64,000 bases of DNA, from positions 1 through 64,000 of the forward strand of contig NZ_BAGD01000281.1 in assembly GCF_000308635.1 (NCBI RefSeq). Direction: 5' to 3'. The position numbers were made by a program, and so were the translations under genes. The DNA comes from Nocardia otitidiscaviarum NBRC 14405 (GTDB lineage: Bacteria > Actinomycetota > Actinomycetes > Mycobacteriales > Mycobacteriaceae). How positions within the stretch are numbered: the stretch's first letter is position 1; every line of letters starts with the position of its first letter. The notes under the pieces are model-generated. The model worked only from the letters and a program-made list of their open reading frames with translations. It made no database searches and was not told where the DNA came from. This document shows positions 48,132-57,065 of the stretch, in pieces.

Positions 48132-49571
48132 GTGAAGCCGGAGCTGGTTCTGACGCCGCTGATGAGCGGGCTGATCAGGGATGTCCTCGCGGTACCGGAG
48201 CGACTGTCCGCCATGGTGGACGCGCTCGGTTCGCCGCTGAATATTGTTGTACCCGAACAGATCACGGCCAACGTGGCGGAGTATCGCGCGGTGTACGATC
48301 GGCGGCGGCTGAGCGGAGAGGTGTACTTCGCGCACAAGGCCAACCGGTCCAGCGCGCTGATCCGCGAGCTGGCGGCGGGGGAGTGCGGGGTGGACGTCGC
48401 CTCACTCGGTGAACTGCGGCATGTGCTGGCGGCCGGGTTCAGCGGGGACCGGATCATGGCGACCGGCCCCAAGGACACCGAATTCCTGTGGCTCGCAGCC
48501 CGGGTGGGGGCGGTGGTGAACGCCGACTCCCGCGCGGAGCTGCGGGAGCTGGCCGCCATCGCCACCCGCTTCGGCCTACCGCCGGTGCGGGTGATGATCC
48601 GGCTCTCGGCCTTCGATTCGCCGGGGGTGCCGATTCTCAGCCGCCCCAGCCGATTCGGGGTGCACGCCCGCGAACTCGCCGACGTGCTGGACACTCTCGA
48701 CGAGCACCGGGCCGTGCTGCGCCTGCTCGGCGTCTCCTACCACCTCGACACCACCGGCATCGAGGAGAAGGCGCTCGCCCTCGAAGGCTGCCTGCTGGCC
48801 ATGCACGAGGCCCTGGGACGCGGCTTCGCCCCCACCGCGATCGACATCGGCGGTGGCTTCGGCGTCAACTATCTGGCCGACCGCGGCGAATGGGAGCGCT
48901 ACACCACCGAACTCGGCACCGCGGTCCTCGGCCTGCGCCCGCCCATGACCTGGCAGAACCACGGCTACGGCCTGCGCGCCGAGGCCGGAACCCTGCGCGG
49001 CGCGCTGGGCGTGTATCCGGCCTACCGCGACACGGCCGGAGCGCGCTACCTGGACGAGCTGCTCGATCGCGAATCCGTCAGCCTGGAGCGGTCGTTCGCC
49101 ACGCTGCTGCTGGAAAACCTCTACGACCTGTACACCGAGCCCGGACGCGCACTGGCCGACCAGTGCGGCCTCACCCTGGCCCGGATCGCCGAGGTGCGCA
49201 CCACCCACAGCGGCGACCCGCTGGTCCGGCTGGCGGCCAATTCGCGCGATATCAGCGCGGAAGAGCATGCGGTGCTGATGGATCCGGTGCTGCTGCCATC
49301 GCGCCCGGGCACGCCGACCGGTGTGTACCTGGCGGGGAATCTGTGTCTCGAGGACGACCTGATCACCCGCCGTCAGGTCACGCTGCCCCGCCCGCCGGAG
49401 CCAGGAGATCTGCTGGCCTTCGTGAACACGGCCGGCTACTTCATGGATTTCGCCGCGGATCACGCGCTGATGCAACCCATCGCCCGCACGGTCGCGGTCC
49501 ATCGCGCCGCGGGTGGATGGTCGTGGTGCCTGGACGAACAGTACTGGCCGGTGAAAGGGAACCGCTCATGA
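48132..49571 (+). CDS. Y4yA-type PLP-dependent enzyme (alanine racemase/DAP decarboxylase fold)
   Basis: A 479-residue fold-type III PLP enzyme. Lys69 in VYFAHKANRSSAL is the Schiff-base lysine. GVDVASLGELRHVL, SYHLDTTGIEEKA and IDIGGGFGVNYLA (phosphate-binding glycines) follow. The C-terminal beta domain has NLCLEDDLITRR with the active-site Cys of diaminopimelate/ornithine decarboxylase relatives. The sequence pattern is that of the Y4yA group named from Rhizobium, whose reaction is unknown. It is the first gene of a coupled operon (ATGA with the next). The GTG start is at the usual MKPELVLTPL position. Decarboxylation or racemisation of an amino acid is the likely chemistry. Confidence 0.82.
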   Translation: MKPELVLTPLMSGLIRDVLAVPERLSAMVDALGSPLNIVVPEQITANVAEYRAVYDRRRLSGEVYFAHKANRSSALIRELAAGECGVDVASLGELRHVLAAGFSGDRIMATGPKDTEFLWLAARVGAVVNADSRAELRELAAIATRFGLPPVRVMIRLSAFDSPGVPILSRPSRFGVHARELADVLDTLDEHRAVLRLLGVSYHLDTTGIEEKALALEGCLLAMHEALGRGFAPTAIDIGGGFGVNYLADRGEWERYTTELGTAVLGLRPPMTWQNHGYGLRAEAGTLRGALGVYPAYRDTAGARYLDELLDRESVSLERSFATLLLENLYDLYTEPGRALADQCGLTLARIAEVRTTHSGDPLVRLAANSRDISAEEHAVLMDPVLLPSRPGTPTGVYLAGNLCLEDDLITRRQVTLPRPPEPGDLLAFVNTAGYFMDFAADHALMQPIARTVAVHRAAGGWSWCLDEQYWPVKGNRS

Positions 49572-50887
49572 AGTACGACAGCATTCTCGACGCCATCGGG
49601 GATACGCCGCTGGTCCGGATCGAGCCGACCGTGCACGGGCTGCGCCATATCGACCTGTACGCCAAGCTGGAGATGCTCAATCCGTTCGGCTCCGTGAAGG
49701 ACCGCCCGGCCTGGAACATGGTGCGAGAGGACCTGCCCGCGGCCATCGAGCGCGGCGACGCCATCGTGGAACTGTCCAGCGGCAATACCGCCAAGGCCCT
49801 CGCGGTCATCGCCGCCATGCACGGCCTGCCGTTCAAGAGCGTGACCAACCGCATGCGGGTGCCCGAGATCAAGGATCTGCTGCTGTTGCTCGGCGCGCAG
49901 ATCGAGGAGCTGCCCGGCCAGACCGAATGCCTGGACCCGACCGATACCGAGGATCCGCTGACCCGCATGTACCGGATGCTCACTGAGGAGGGCAACGGCT
50001 ATCTGCACACCGATCAGTACTTCAATCCGCGCAATCTGGATGCGCACCGGGTCGGCACCGCCACCGAGATCATCAAGGATCTCGACGGCCGCGCCCCGGA
50101 CGTCTTCATCGCCTGCGTCGGCACGGCCGGGTCGTCATCGGGGGTGGCGGGTGTGTTGCGGGAACACGATCCGGCCGTATCGGTGGTCGGATTGGTCGCG
50201 GCCAAAAGCGATTTCATCCCCGGTATCCGAAATATCGACGAGGTCAACGAGGTCGGGCTGTTCGACCCGGAGAACTACGACACCCTCGACGCGGTGAGCG
50301 CCGCCGAGGCCATCGACGGCATGCTCACCCTCAACCGTCGCTGCGGCATCCTGGGTGGCCCCACCGCCGGTGCGGCGTACTTCGGCGCCCTGCGCCATCT
50401 TTCGGCTCTGGACGCCACGCTCACCGAGCGGCGCACCGCGGTGTTCATCGTGTGCGATCGGGTGGAGAGCTATATGAGCTATCTGCGCAAGCGCCGTCCC
50501 GACCTGTTCAAGCAGCCGCCGCGCCCCAATTCGGTGGATACGCTGACCGACGCCGAGATCGCCGCCGCCGTCCAGGTGGATGTGCCCGAGGCGCGCGAGT
50601 GGATCGAGCGGGAACGCCCGCTGGTGGTGGACCTGCGCGGCGGATTCGCCTACACCGCACTGCATATCGAGAACTCGATCAATATGGTGGACGAACTGTT
50701 CGACGACCTGCTGCGCGGCGGCCTGCCGTTCGGCTCGGCGCGCCCGGTGCTGCTGGTGTGCCCGGTCGGCGAGAAGTCCGTCCGCTACGCGGCGCTGCTG
50801 ACGAGAATGGGGCATCGGGACGCGCGCAGTCTGCGCGGCGGCATCGTGGCCTGGCGCGACGCGGGCGCACCGCTGGTCCGGGACTGA
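49568..50887 (+). CDS. cysteine synthase-like PLP enzyme fused to a rhodanese domain
   Basis: A 439-residue two-domain protein. Residues 1-310 are a fold-type II PLP enzyme: IGDTPLVRIEP, Lys44 in NPFGSVKDRPAWN, the substrate loop SSGNTAKALAV (70-80) and the phosphate loop CVGTAGSSSGVAG. This matches CysK/CysM/SbnA-type beta-replacement enzymes. Residues about 345-439 are a rhodanese domain (VVDLRGGFAYTALHIENSINM) whose catalytic Cys398 is present in CPVGEKS. The fusion suggests that a persulfide carried on Cys398 is delivered as sulfur nucleophile to the PLP-bound aminoacrylate. Both neighbours are PLP enzymes, one of them a cysteine desulfurase. Confidence 0.85.
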   Translation: MKYDSILDAIGDTPLVRIEPTVHGLRHIDLYAKLEMLNPFGSVKDRPAWNMVREDLPAAIERGDAIVELSSGNTAKALAVIAAMHGLPFKSVTNRMRVPEIKDLLLLLGAQIEELPGQTECLDPTDTEDPLTRMYRMLTEEGNGYLHTDQYFNPRNLDAHRVGTATEIIKDLDGRAPDVFIACVGTAGSSSGVAGVLREHDPAVSVVGLVAAKSDFIPGIRNIDEVNEVGLFDPENYDTLDAVSAAEAIDGMLTLNRRCGILGGPTAGAAYFGALRHLSALDATLTERRTAVFIVCDRVESYMSYLRKRRPDLFKQPPRPNSVDTLTDAEIAAAVQVDVPEAREWIERERPLVVDLRGGFAYTALHIENSINMVDELFDDLLRGGLPFGSARPVLLVCPVGEKSVRYAALLTRMGHRDARSLRGGIVAWRDAGAPLVRD

Positions 50888-50891
50888 TGCC

Positions 50892-52109
50892 ATGACCACC
50901 ATGACGAATCCGGCCGAGGTCCTGCACCGCCTGGCGGACTGGCAGCGGGGATTGCGGGCGCAGTTCCCGATCATCGCGAACAATCCGGGACTGGCTTATC
51001 TGGACAGCGCGGCCACCACGCAGAAGCCGACGGCGGTGCTCGACGCCGTCACCGCGTACCTCACCACCGGCAACGCCAATGCCGGGCGCGGCTCCTACCC
51101 GTGGGGCACCGCCACCGGCCGACGCATCGACGCCGCCCGCGAGCGTATCCGACAGGTGCTGGGCGACAACGGCTCCGAATCGACGGTCGAGTTCGTCGGC
51201 GGCACCAGCGACGGGCTGCGGGCGGTGGCGCGGGACTGGCTGGCGGAGTCGCTCACCGACGGTGACGAGATCATCGCCCCGTTCGGTGATCACGAAGCCA
51301 ATCTGCGGCCCTGGCTCGACCTGCGAGACAGCCTGTCGCGCAGTGGCATTCGTGTCACCGTGCGGCCGATGCCGGTGGACCCCGCGTCCGGGGACTACGA
51401 CCACCGGGCACTGCCGTCCCTCGTGACCGACCGGACCCGCTTCGTCGCCGTCACCCATGTGCACCACGTATTCGGTGTCGACCTGAATGTGCACCGGGTG
51501 CGCGCCGCGGTCGGACCGGACGTGCCGATCTGCCTGGACGCCGCGCAGAGCGTGGGACATCGGCCGGTGTCGGTGGCCGATCTCGATGTCGACTTCGTCG
51601 TGTTCTCCGGGCACAAGGCGCTGGCGCTGCCCGGTGTCGGCGCGGTGTGGGCGCGCAATCGGCGCGGCCCCCGCTTCGCCCTGCGAGGCTGGGCGGGCAC
51701 GCCGAATACGACCGGCATCGTGAGTCTGGCGGCCGCCCTCGACTGGCTCGACGCGGCCGGGCTGGCCGAGATCGGGGCCTGGAACACCGCCCTCGCCGCC
51801 CGCCTCACCGACGGCCTCGCCCGGTTTCCTGGGGTGCGGGTGCTGGGCTGTCAGGACAGCCTCGGCGCGGATTCCCCGGTGCAGCGCCGGGAGGGCATCG
51901 TGACCTTCCGGCACGCGCGGGTCCGGTCCGACGATCTCGGTTTCGTCCTCGCCGACGAGGGCATCATGGTGCGCGCCGACGGCCACTGCCAGGCCGGCCG
52001 GGATTCCGACGATCATGCGGTGCGGGTGAGCGCGCACGTCTACAACACGCCGGAGGAGATCGACCGGGTGCTCGAGGTGGTGCGGCGCTGCGAGGAGATG
52101 GCGAGCTGA
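50892..52109 (+). CDS. class V aminotransferase/cysteine desulfurase (SufS-like)
   Basis: A 405-residue PLP enzyme. AYLDSAATTQKPTAVLDAV begins the fold, THVHHVFGVDLNV and CLDAAQSVGHRPVSV hold the cofactor, and Lys242 in FSGHKALALPGVG is the Schiff-base lysine. Cys366 in RADGHCQAG sits where SufS/CsdA enzymes carry the persulfide-forming cysteine. It therefore looks competent to mobilise sulfur from cysteine, possibly to the rhodanese domain encoded by the gene four bases upstream. It is the last gene of the three-gene operon. Its stop codon abuts the stop of the convergent methyltransferase with no base between. Confidence 0.85.
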   Translation: MTTMTNPAEVLHRLADWQRGLRAQFPIIANNPGLAYLDSAATTQKPTAVLDAVTAYLTTGNANAGRGSYPWGTATGRRIDAARERIRQVLGDNGSESTVEFVGGTSDGLRAVARDWLAESLTDGDEIIAPFGDHEANLRPWLDLRDSLSRSGIRVTVRPMPVDPASGDYDHRALPSLVTDRTRFVAVTHVHHVFGVDLNVHRVRAAVGPDVPICLDAAQSVGHRPVSVADLDVDFVVFSGHKALALPGVGAVWARNRRGPRFALRGWAGTPNTTGIVSLAAALDWLDAAGLAEIGAWNTALAARLTDGLARFPGVRVLGCQDSLGADSPVQRREGIVTFRHARVRSDDLGFVLADEGIMVRADGHCQAGRDSDDHAVRVSAHVYNTPEEIDRVLEVVRRCEEMAS

Positions 52110-52979
52110 CTACGCCTCGGGCCTGCGCCCCCGCCAGCCGGTGCGGGCGGTGAGCAGGACCAGGTCGTGGCGGTGCCCGAGCCAGGCGGCGTCGTCCGGA
52201 TCGAGCAGCCGCTGCCACGCGGCGGCGTCGTCGGCGGTCAGGAACGGTCCGGCCCGGCCGACGCGCGCCGCCAGTTCGGCCAGCACCACCCCGCGCACCT
52301 CGGCGGGCAGCGGTGCGGGAATGTCGACCAGTTCGGTGAAGGCGGTGACATCGGTGAGCCCGGCCCGGGCGAGGATGTCGGCCCAGCCCCGCCCGGGGCG
52401 TTTCGCGCCCGCCCGGCCGAAGAACCACTGGGTGAAATGCCGATCGTGGGCCTCGTCCAACCGGATCTCCAGTCCGGGGCGGCCGATGCCGGTGTCCCAG
52501 GGCAGGCATCGGGTGGGCAGCCCGCCCTCCGCCAGGCACAGCACGCCGCCCGGCCGCAGCAGGCCGACCAGGGCCCGGGTGGCGGCATCCCAGTCGCGGG
52601 CGTGGTGTACGCACCATGACGACCACACCGCGTCGACGGCTTCGGGCAGCGGCGGTGCACCGTCCTCCAGATCGTGCAGGACCGGCCGGATCCGATCGCC
52701 CACACCGGCGTCGTGGGCCGCGGCCATGGTTGCCTCGAGCATGGCCGGATCCAGGTCGACGGCGTAGACGCGACCGCGCGGGCCGACGGCGTGGGCCAGT
52801 GCGACGGCGGCGGTTCCGGCTCCGGGACCCACGTCGGCGACCACGTCGCCGGTCGTGACGCCCAGCGGTGCGAGCAGGCGCATGGTCGCGTCCAGGAATA
52901 CGGCTTCGGCGGCGGCCGGATCGTCGGTGGACGTTCCGGTTCCCGGTTTGCCGGTCCGCTGCTGCGCGCTGATCGTCAC
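52110..52979 (-). CDS. class I SAM-dependent methyltransferase
   Basis: A 289-residue methyltransferase. VVADVGPGAGTAAVALAHAVG is motif I (about residues 46-66), VYAVDLDPAMLEA binds the ribose, and AVDAVWSSWCVHHARDW and LLRPGGVLCLAEGG complete the fold. The C-terminal part (TQWFFGRAGAKRPGRGW) is probably the substrate lid. The substrate is unknown. It is convergent with the PLP operon and may be functionally unrelated. Its start faces the MMPL region. Confidence 0.8.
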   Translation of the reverse strand: MTISAQQRTGKPGTGTSTDDPAAAEAVFLDATMRLLAPLGVTTGDVVADVGPGAGTAAVALAHAVGPRGRVYAVDLDPAMLEATMAAAHDAGVGDRIRPVLHDLEDGAPPLPEAVDAVWSSWCVHHARDWDAATRALVGLLRPGGVLCLAEGGLPTRCLPWDTGIGRPGLEIRLDEAHDRHFTQWFFGRAGAKRPGRGWADILARAGLTDVTAFTELVDIPAPLPAEVRGVVLAELAARVGRAGPFLTADDAAAWQRLLDPDDAAWLGHRHDLVLLTARTGWRGRRPEA

Positions 52980-53085
52980 GCGGCGATACTACTGAACATC
53001 GTTTTCAATGCGAAGTCGACGCGGCGTCGGCGTTTCCGACCGGGCGCACCCGCAGCGGCCGGAAGCGCGGACACCGGCGCGTGCG

Positions 53086-55278
53086 CTACACGGTCACCCG
53101 CTCCCCGGTATCGACGCTCTCACCCTCCCGAATACCGAAGCGGGCGTGCAGATGTCGCAGCGGCGCTGGCGCCCACCAGGTCCACCGGCCGCCCAACCGC
53201 ATGGCCGCGGGCAGCAGGAACCCCCGGATGAGGGTGGCGTCCGCGAGCACCGCGAGCGGCAGCCCGATGCCGAACGCCTTCATGAAGGTGATGTCGGAGA
53301 CCAGGAAGCCGAGGAACACCACGGAGATGAGCACCGCGGCGGCGGTGACGATGCGGCCGATGCGCTCCAAGCCGCTGGCCACGGCCGCGGTCGGATCGCC
53401 GGTGCGTTCGTACTCCTCGCGGATGCGGGCGAGCAGGAACACCTGGTAGTCCATGGCCAGGCCGAACGCCACCCCGAACAGCATGATCGGGACGGTGGCG
53501 GTGAGGGTGCCGGTGACGGTGAACCCGAGCAGTTCGGACAGATGGCCGTCCTGGAAGATCCAGACCAGTGAGCCGAAGGTCGCGGTGAGGCTCAGGCAGC
53601 TCAGCAGCACCGCCACCACCGGCAGGAAGACGCTGCCGGTGAGCAGGAACAGCAGCACCACCATGGCGGCGACCACCACCGTGAGCGCGAGCGGAAGCCG
53701 TTGCACGAGAGCGTCGGTCGCATCCAGGCTGACCGCCGCCACCCCGCCCACCAGCGCCTCGCCGGGAGCGTCGACCGCGCGGATATCGGAGACCAGCGCC
53801 TCCAGCGTCCCGGCATCGTCGGTGTCGGGCACCACGGTGAGGAAGGCGCCGCCGTCCGCGCCGTATCGCGTGTGCGCGGCGGTCGGCGAAACCACCTGTG
53901 CGCCATCGGCGTAGCCGCCGGTGACGGTATCGATCCGCTGCACATGCGGCAGTTCCGAGAGACGCGCGGCATATGCGCCCGGATCGGCGTCGAGCCGGGG
54001 CAATACGACGGTCAGGGCATTCTGCTCACTGGTGTCGAAGTCGGCGCGCACGGTTTCGGCGACCTGCCGGGCGCTGGAGGATGCGGGCATGGACCGCTCG
54101 TCCGGGAAGCCCAGCTTCAACCCCAGGAACGGCGAACCGACCGCGAGCAGCAGCGCGATCACCGATACCGCGACCGTACCGGGCCGCCGCATGACGAAGA
54201 TGGCGAGCCGATGCCAGCGGCCCTCGTGCACGGCCCGGGACTCGTTGTCGGCCGTGCGGATTCGCCACTTGTCCACCCGCCGTCCCAGTACCGCCAGCAG
54301 GGCGGGCAGAACGGTCAGCGAACTGAGCGCCGCGATCAACGCCACCGCGATACCGGCGATACCCACCGACCGCACCGCCTGCAACGGGAAGAACAGCAGC
54401 CCTGACAGCGCCACCGCCACGGTGACCGCGGAGAACGCGACAGTCCGTCCCGCCGACCGCATGGTCGTCGCCAAGGCCGGACCCGGCTCGTCCCCGGCCG
54501 TGAGTTCCTCGCGGAAACGACTCACGATCAGCAGGCTGTAATCGATGGCCAGGCCCAGTCCCAGTAGCGTCACCACGTTCATCGACAGCGCCGACAGGTC
54601 CATCGCCCCGGCGAGCAGCCAGATCGCGCCCATGGTGAGCAGCACCGTGACCATCGCGACCAGCAGGGGCAGCAGTGCCGCCACCACACTGCCGAACACG
54701 AACAACAGGGCGACGAGCGTGATCGGGAAGGCGATGGATTCGCCCGCGATGGCGTCACGCTCGCTCTGCTCGAACATCTCCCGCTGCAACATGGCGTAGC
54801 CGCCGACCCGCACCTCGAGTCCGTCGTGGGCACCGGCGTAGCGCGGGGCGATATCGGCGATCCGCTCGTCGATATGGTCCGGGTCGCCGAGGATGGTCGC
54901 GATCACCAGCGCACGGTCGCCGCCGGAGCCGCGCAATACCGGAGCCCTGCCCGCGGTCCAATAGGACGTCACCCCGGTGACGTCGGGTTCCGCGCCGAGG
55001 CGCGCGGTGAGCGCCGTGGCGGCGGCGGTGGCGGCCGGATCGTCGACCGAACCCGGCGTCCGCACCAGCAGCACCAGATTCGGTTCACCCTGGCCGAACT
55101 GCTCGCTCAGGATGTCGGCGGCGGCGCGGGATTCCGCTCCCGGATCATCGAATCCGCCGCCTTTCAAACGGTCGAACAGGGTCGCGGCCGCGATGCCCGC
55201 CAGTAACACGGCGATCGTGGCCACGACCAGTACCGCCCGCCGATGGCGTGCGCACAGGCTCGTCGTTCTCTCCAGCAC
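53086..55278 (-). CDS. MMPL/RND-family transporter
   Basis: A 730-residue RND-type exporter with two repeats, each a membrane helix, a large extracytoplasmic domain and five clustered helices. First repeat: AVLVVATIAVLLAGIAAATLFDRLKGGGF begins TM1, and LLGLGLAIDYSLLIVSRFREEL is the conserved TM4-5 region with the proton-relay Asp-Tyr. Second repeat: PIMLFGVAFGLAMDYQVFLLARIREEY is the counterpart. Mycobacterial MmpL proteins export lipids or siderophores. This shorter YdfJ-like form has no assigned cargo. The GTG start has a GGGAGGAG site. The upstream region carries an ECF41-type promoter motif. Confidence 0.9.
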   Translation of the reverse strand: MLERTTSLCARHRRAVLVVATIAVLLAGIAAATLFDRLKGGGFDDPGAESRAAADILSEQFGQGEPNLVLLVRTPGSVDDPAATAAATALTARLGAEPDVTGVTSYWTAGRAPVLRGSGGDRALVIATILGDPDHIDERIADIAPRYAGAHDGLEVRVGGYAMLQREMFEQSERDAIAGESIAFPITLVALLFVFGSVVAALLPLLVAMVTVLLTMGAIWLLAGAMDLSALSMNVVTLLGLGLAIDYSLLIVSRFREELTAGDEPGPALATTMRSAGRTVAFSAVTVAVALSGLLFFPLQAVRSVGIAGIAVALIAALSSLTVLPALLAVLGRRVDKWRIRTADNESRAVHEGRWHRLAIFVMRRPGTVAVSVIALLLAVGSPFLGLKLGFPDERSMPASSSARQVAETVRADFDTSEQNALTVVLPRLDADPGAYAARLSELPHVQRIDTVTGGYADGAQVVSPTAAHTRYGADGGAFLTVVPDTDDAGTLEALVSDIRAVDAPGEALVGGVAAVSLDATDALVQRLPLALTVVVAAMVVLLFLLTGSVFLPVVAVLLSCLSLTATFGSLVWIFQDGHLSELLGFTVTGTLTATVPIMLFGVAFGLAMDYQVFLLARIREEYERTGDPTAAVASGLERIGRIVTAAAVLISVVFLGFLVSDITFMKAFGIGLPLAVLADATLIRGFLLPAAMRLGGRWTWWAPAPLRHLHARFGIREGESVDTGERVTV

Positions 55279-55325
55279 CTCTGTCTCCTCCCGTCGACCG
55301 CGGCAATGCGGTGGTGCGTATGAGA

Positions 55326-55351
55326 GACGGGCGGGAGCGGTGAATGTGACG
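55326..55351 (-). promoter_or_regulatory. ECF41-type promoter for the MMPL gene
   Basis: On the minus strand CGTCACA (55351-55345) is followed after 15 bases by CGTC (55329-55326). This closely fits the published ECF41 consensus TGTCACA-N16-CGTC. A second copy of the upstream element, TGTCACA (55382-55388), faces the sigma gene, without a clear CGTC partner at the right spacing. Confidence 0.6.
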
Positions 55352-55438
55352 GCGTGCGATGCGGATCACATGCGGTCGCCATGTCACATTTCGCGGTGCG
55401 GGGGCCCTCCTAAGCTCGACACCGTCAGAGGAGGAGAC

Positions 55439-56335
55439 GTGACCGACGCCGCCGCGGACACCGCGACCGAGACTTTCGCCGAACATCGCGATCTGCTGTT
55501 CGCCCTGGTCTACAACCTGCTGGGCAGTATCGCCGATACCGAGGACGTGTTGCAGGAGACCTGGCTGTCCTGGATGTCGCGGCGGCGACGCGGCACGGAC
55601 GAGATCGCCAACCCGCGCGCGTATCTGGTGCGCATCGCGGTCAATGCCGCCCTGGCACGCCAGTCGGACATCGCTCGTCGCCGCGAAACCTATATCGGCC
55701 CATGGCTTCCCGAACCGCTGCTCACCGACGACGCCGATACCGCCGATGCCGCGCTGCGCACCGAGGCGGTGTCCATGGCCATGCTGGTGGTGCTACAGAC
55801 CCTGACCCCGTTGGAGCGGGCGGTCTTCGTGCTGAACGAGGTCTTCGGGTACCGGCACGCCGAGATCGCCCCCATGATCGGCCGTGAGGCGGCCGCCGTG
55901 CGGCAGCTCGCGCACCGCGCCCGGTCGCACGTACAGGCGCGCCGACCCCGCTTCCGTGCCGACCCGGTGGTGCAGCGGCGGGTCACCGAGCGGTTCCTCG
56001 ACGCGCAGCGGGGCAGTGATCTGTCGGCTCTGATGGACTTGCTCGCGCCCGACGTCATCTTCCATTCCGACGGCGGCGGACGTATCCGGACCGCACTGCG
56101 TCCCATCGAGGGTGCGGCCAAGGTCGCCCGCCTGCTCACCGGTCCCGGCGTCCGGAGCACCATGGTCGATCTCGACCTTCGGCTCGGCCACATCAACGGT
56201 GAGCCTGCCGTCGTCTGTTTCCGCCGGGGCGAGCCCTACGGCGTCGGCGTGCTCGACATCGATCCCGAGACCGAGCGCATCCGATGCATCTACACCATCG
56301 GCAATCCCGACAAGCTCATCGGCATGGCGCGCTGA
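55439..56335 (+). CDS. ECF41-family sigma factor (SigJ-like) with SnoaL-type C-terminal domain
   Basis: A 298-residue sigma factor. Region 2 is FAEHRDLLFALVYNLLGSIADTEDVLQETWLSW, and region 4 is LTPLERAVFVLNEVFGYRHAEIAPMIGR. A C-terminal NTF2/SnoaL-like domain (about 175-298: FLDAQRGSDLSALMDLLAPDVIFHSDGGG) replaces a separate anti-sigma factor and modulates activity in this family. The GTG start follows GAGGAG. It is divergent from the MMPL transporter, whose promoter carries an ECF41-like motif, so it probably drives that gene. Confidence 0.9.
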   Translation: MTDAAADTATETFAEHRDLLFALVYNLLGSIADTEDVLQETWLSWMSRRRRGTDEIANPRAYLVRIAVNAALARQSDIARRRETYIGPWLPEPLLTDDADTADAALRTEAVSMAMLVVLQTLTPLERAVFVLNEVFGYRHAEIAPMIGREAAAVRQLAHRARSHVQARRPRFRADPVVQRRVTERFLDAQRGSDLSALMDLLAPDVIFHSDGGGRIRTALRPIEGAAKVARLLTGPGVRSTMVDLDLRLGHINGEPAVVCFRRGEPYGVGVLDIDPETERIRCIYTIGNPDKLIGMAR

Positions 56336-56347
56336 GCCCGTACCGGG

Positions 56348-56809
56348 TCAGCTTCCCGGTCGCGGCACGTCCCCGCGCCAGGCCCCGGTCTCGTGCCCCT
56401 GCTCCTCGATGAACTGCTTGAAACGCTTCAGATCGCCCTTCACCCGCAGGTCGAGGACGCCGAGCTTGTCGCCGACGTTCTCCACGAATCCCTCCGGATC
56501 GATATCCATCTGCGTGATCACCCGGGTGGTGGTGTCGTCGATGCGGTGGAAGGTCACCACACCCGCGTGCTCCGGCCCGCTGTCGGAGTGCCAGGACACC
56601 CGCTCCTCCGGATGCTGTTCGGTGATGGTGGCGTCGAATTCGCGTTCCACCGGACCGAATTTCACCTTCCAGTGCGTATGGGTGTCGTCGAGCTGATCGA
56701 TGCGCTCCACCCCCTCCATGAAGCGGGGAAACGATTCGAACTGCGTCCACTGGTTGTAGGCCGTCCGGATCGGCACATTGACCTCGGTCGAAGCGGTGAC
56801 GGTACTCAT
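56348..56809 (-). CDS. SRPBCC (START-like) family protein
   Basis: A 153-residue helix-grip protein of the polyketide cyclase/dehydrase group. VTASTEVNVPIRTAYNQWTQFESFPRFMEGV begins the strand-helix pattern. THWKVKFGPVEREFDATITEQHPEERVSWHS and DTTTRVITQMDIDPEG supply the antiparallel sheet, and the C-terminal helix DLRVKGDLKRFKQFIEE closes the cavity. Members bind hydrophobic ligands. The true substrate is unknown. It lies 12 bases from the convergent sigma factor stop. Confidence 0.85.
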   Translation of the reverse strand: MSTVTASTEVNVPIRTAYNQWTQFESFPRFMEGVERIDQLDDTHTHWKVKFGPVEREFDATITEQHPEERVSWHSDSGPEHAGVVTFHRIDDTTTRVITQMDIDPEGFVENVGDKLGVLDLRVKGDLKRFKQFIEEQGHETGAWRGDVPRPGS

Positions 56810-56964
56810 AGCAACCTCCTTCTCCCGGCGCCCGCCCGGCGTGACGGGACCGGATCTTCGTCTGCCGATACCTTCGACACAGTGGTCGGGCTACCCGGCG
56901 GGTGCGCCGATAAACGGTCCGGCGCACCGCTCACCACGGCGGCGCGGGACTCCGGGCACGAACT

Positions 56965-56982
56965 CGGCTACTTAAGTAGCCG
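56965..56982. promoter_or_regulatory. perfect palindrome in the 56810-57065 divergent gap
   Basis: CGGCTACTTAAGTAGCCG is an exact 18-bp palindrome midway between the divergent SRPBCC and DHFR-like genes. It may be an operator for either. No regulator is adjacent. Confidence 0.45.
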
Positions 56983-57065
56983 CCGCGGGAATACCGATGC
57001 GCCGCGCACCGCGATGACCGAAGACTTCAGTGTCCCTTCGGCTCGGATTCACAGGTAGGTGCGTG

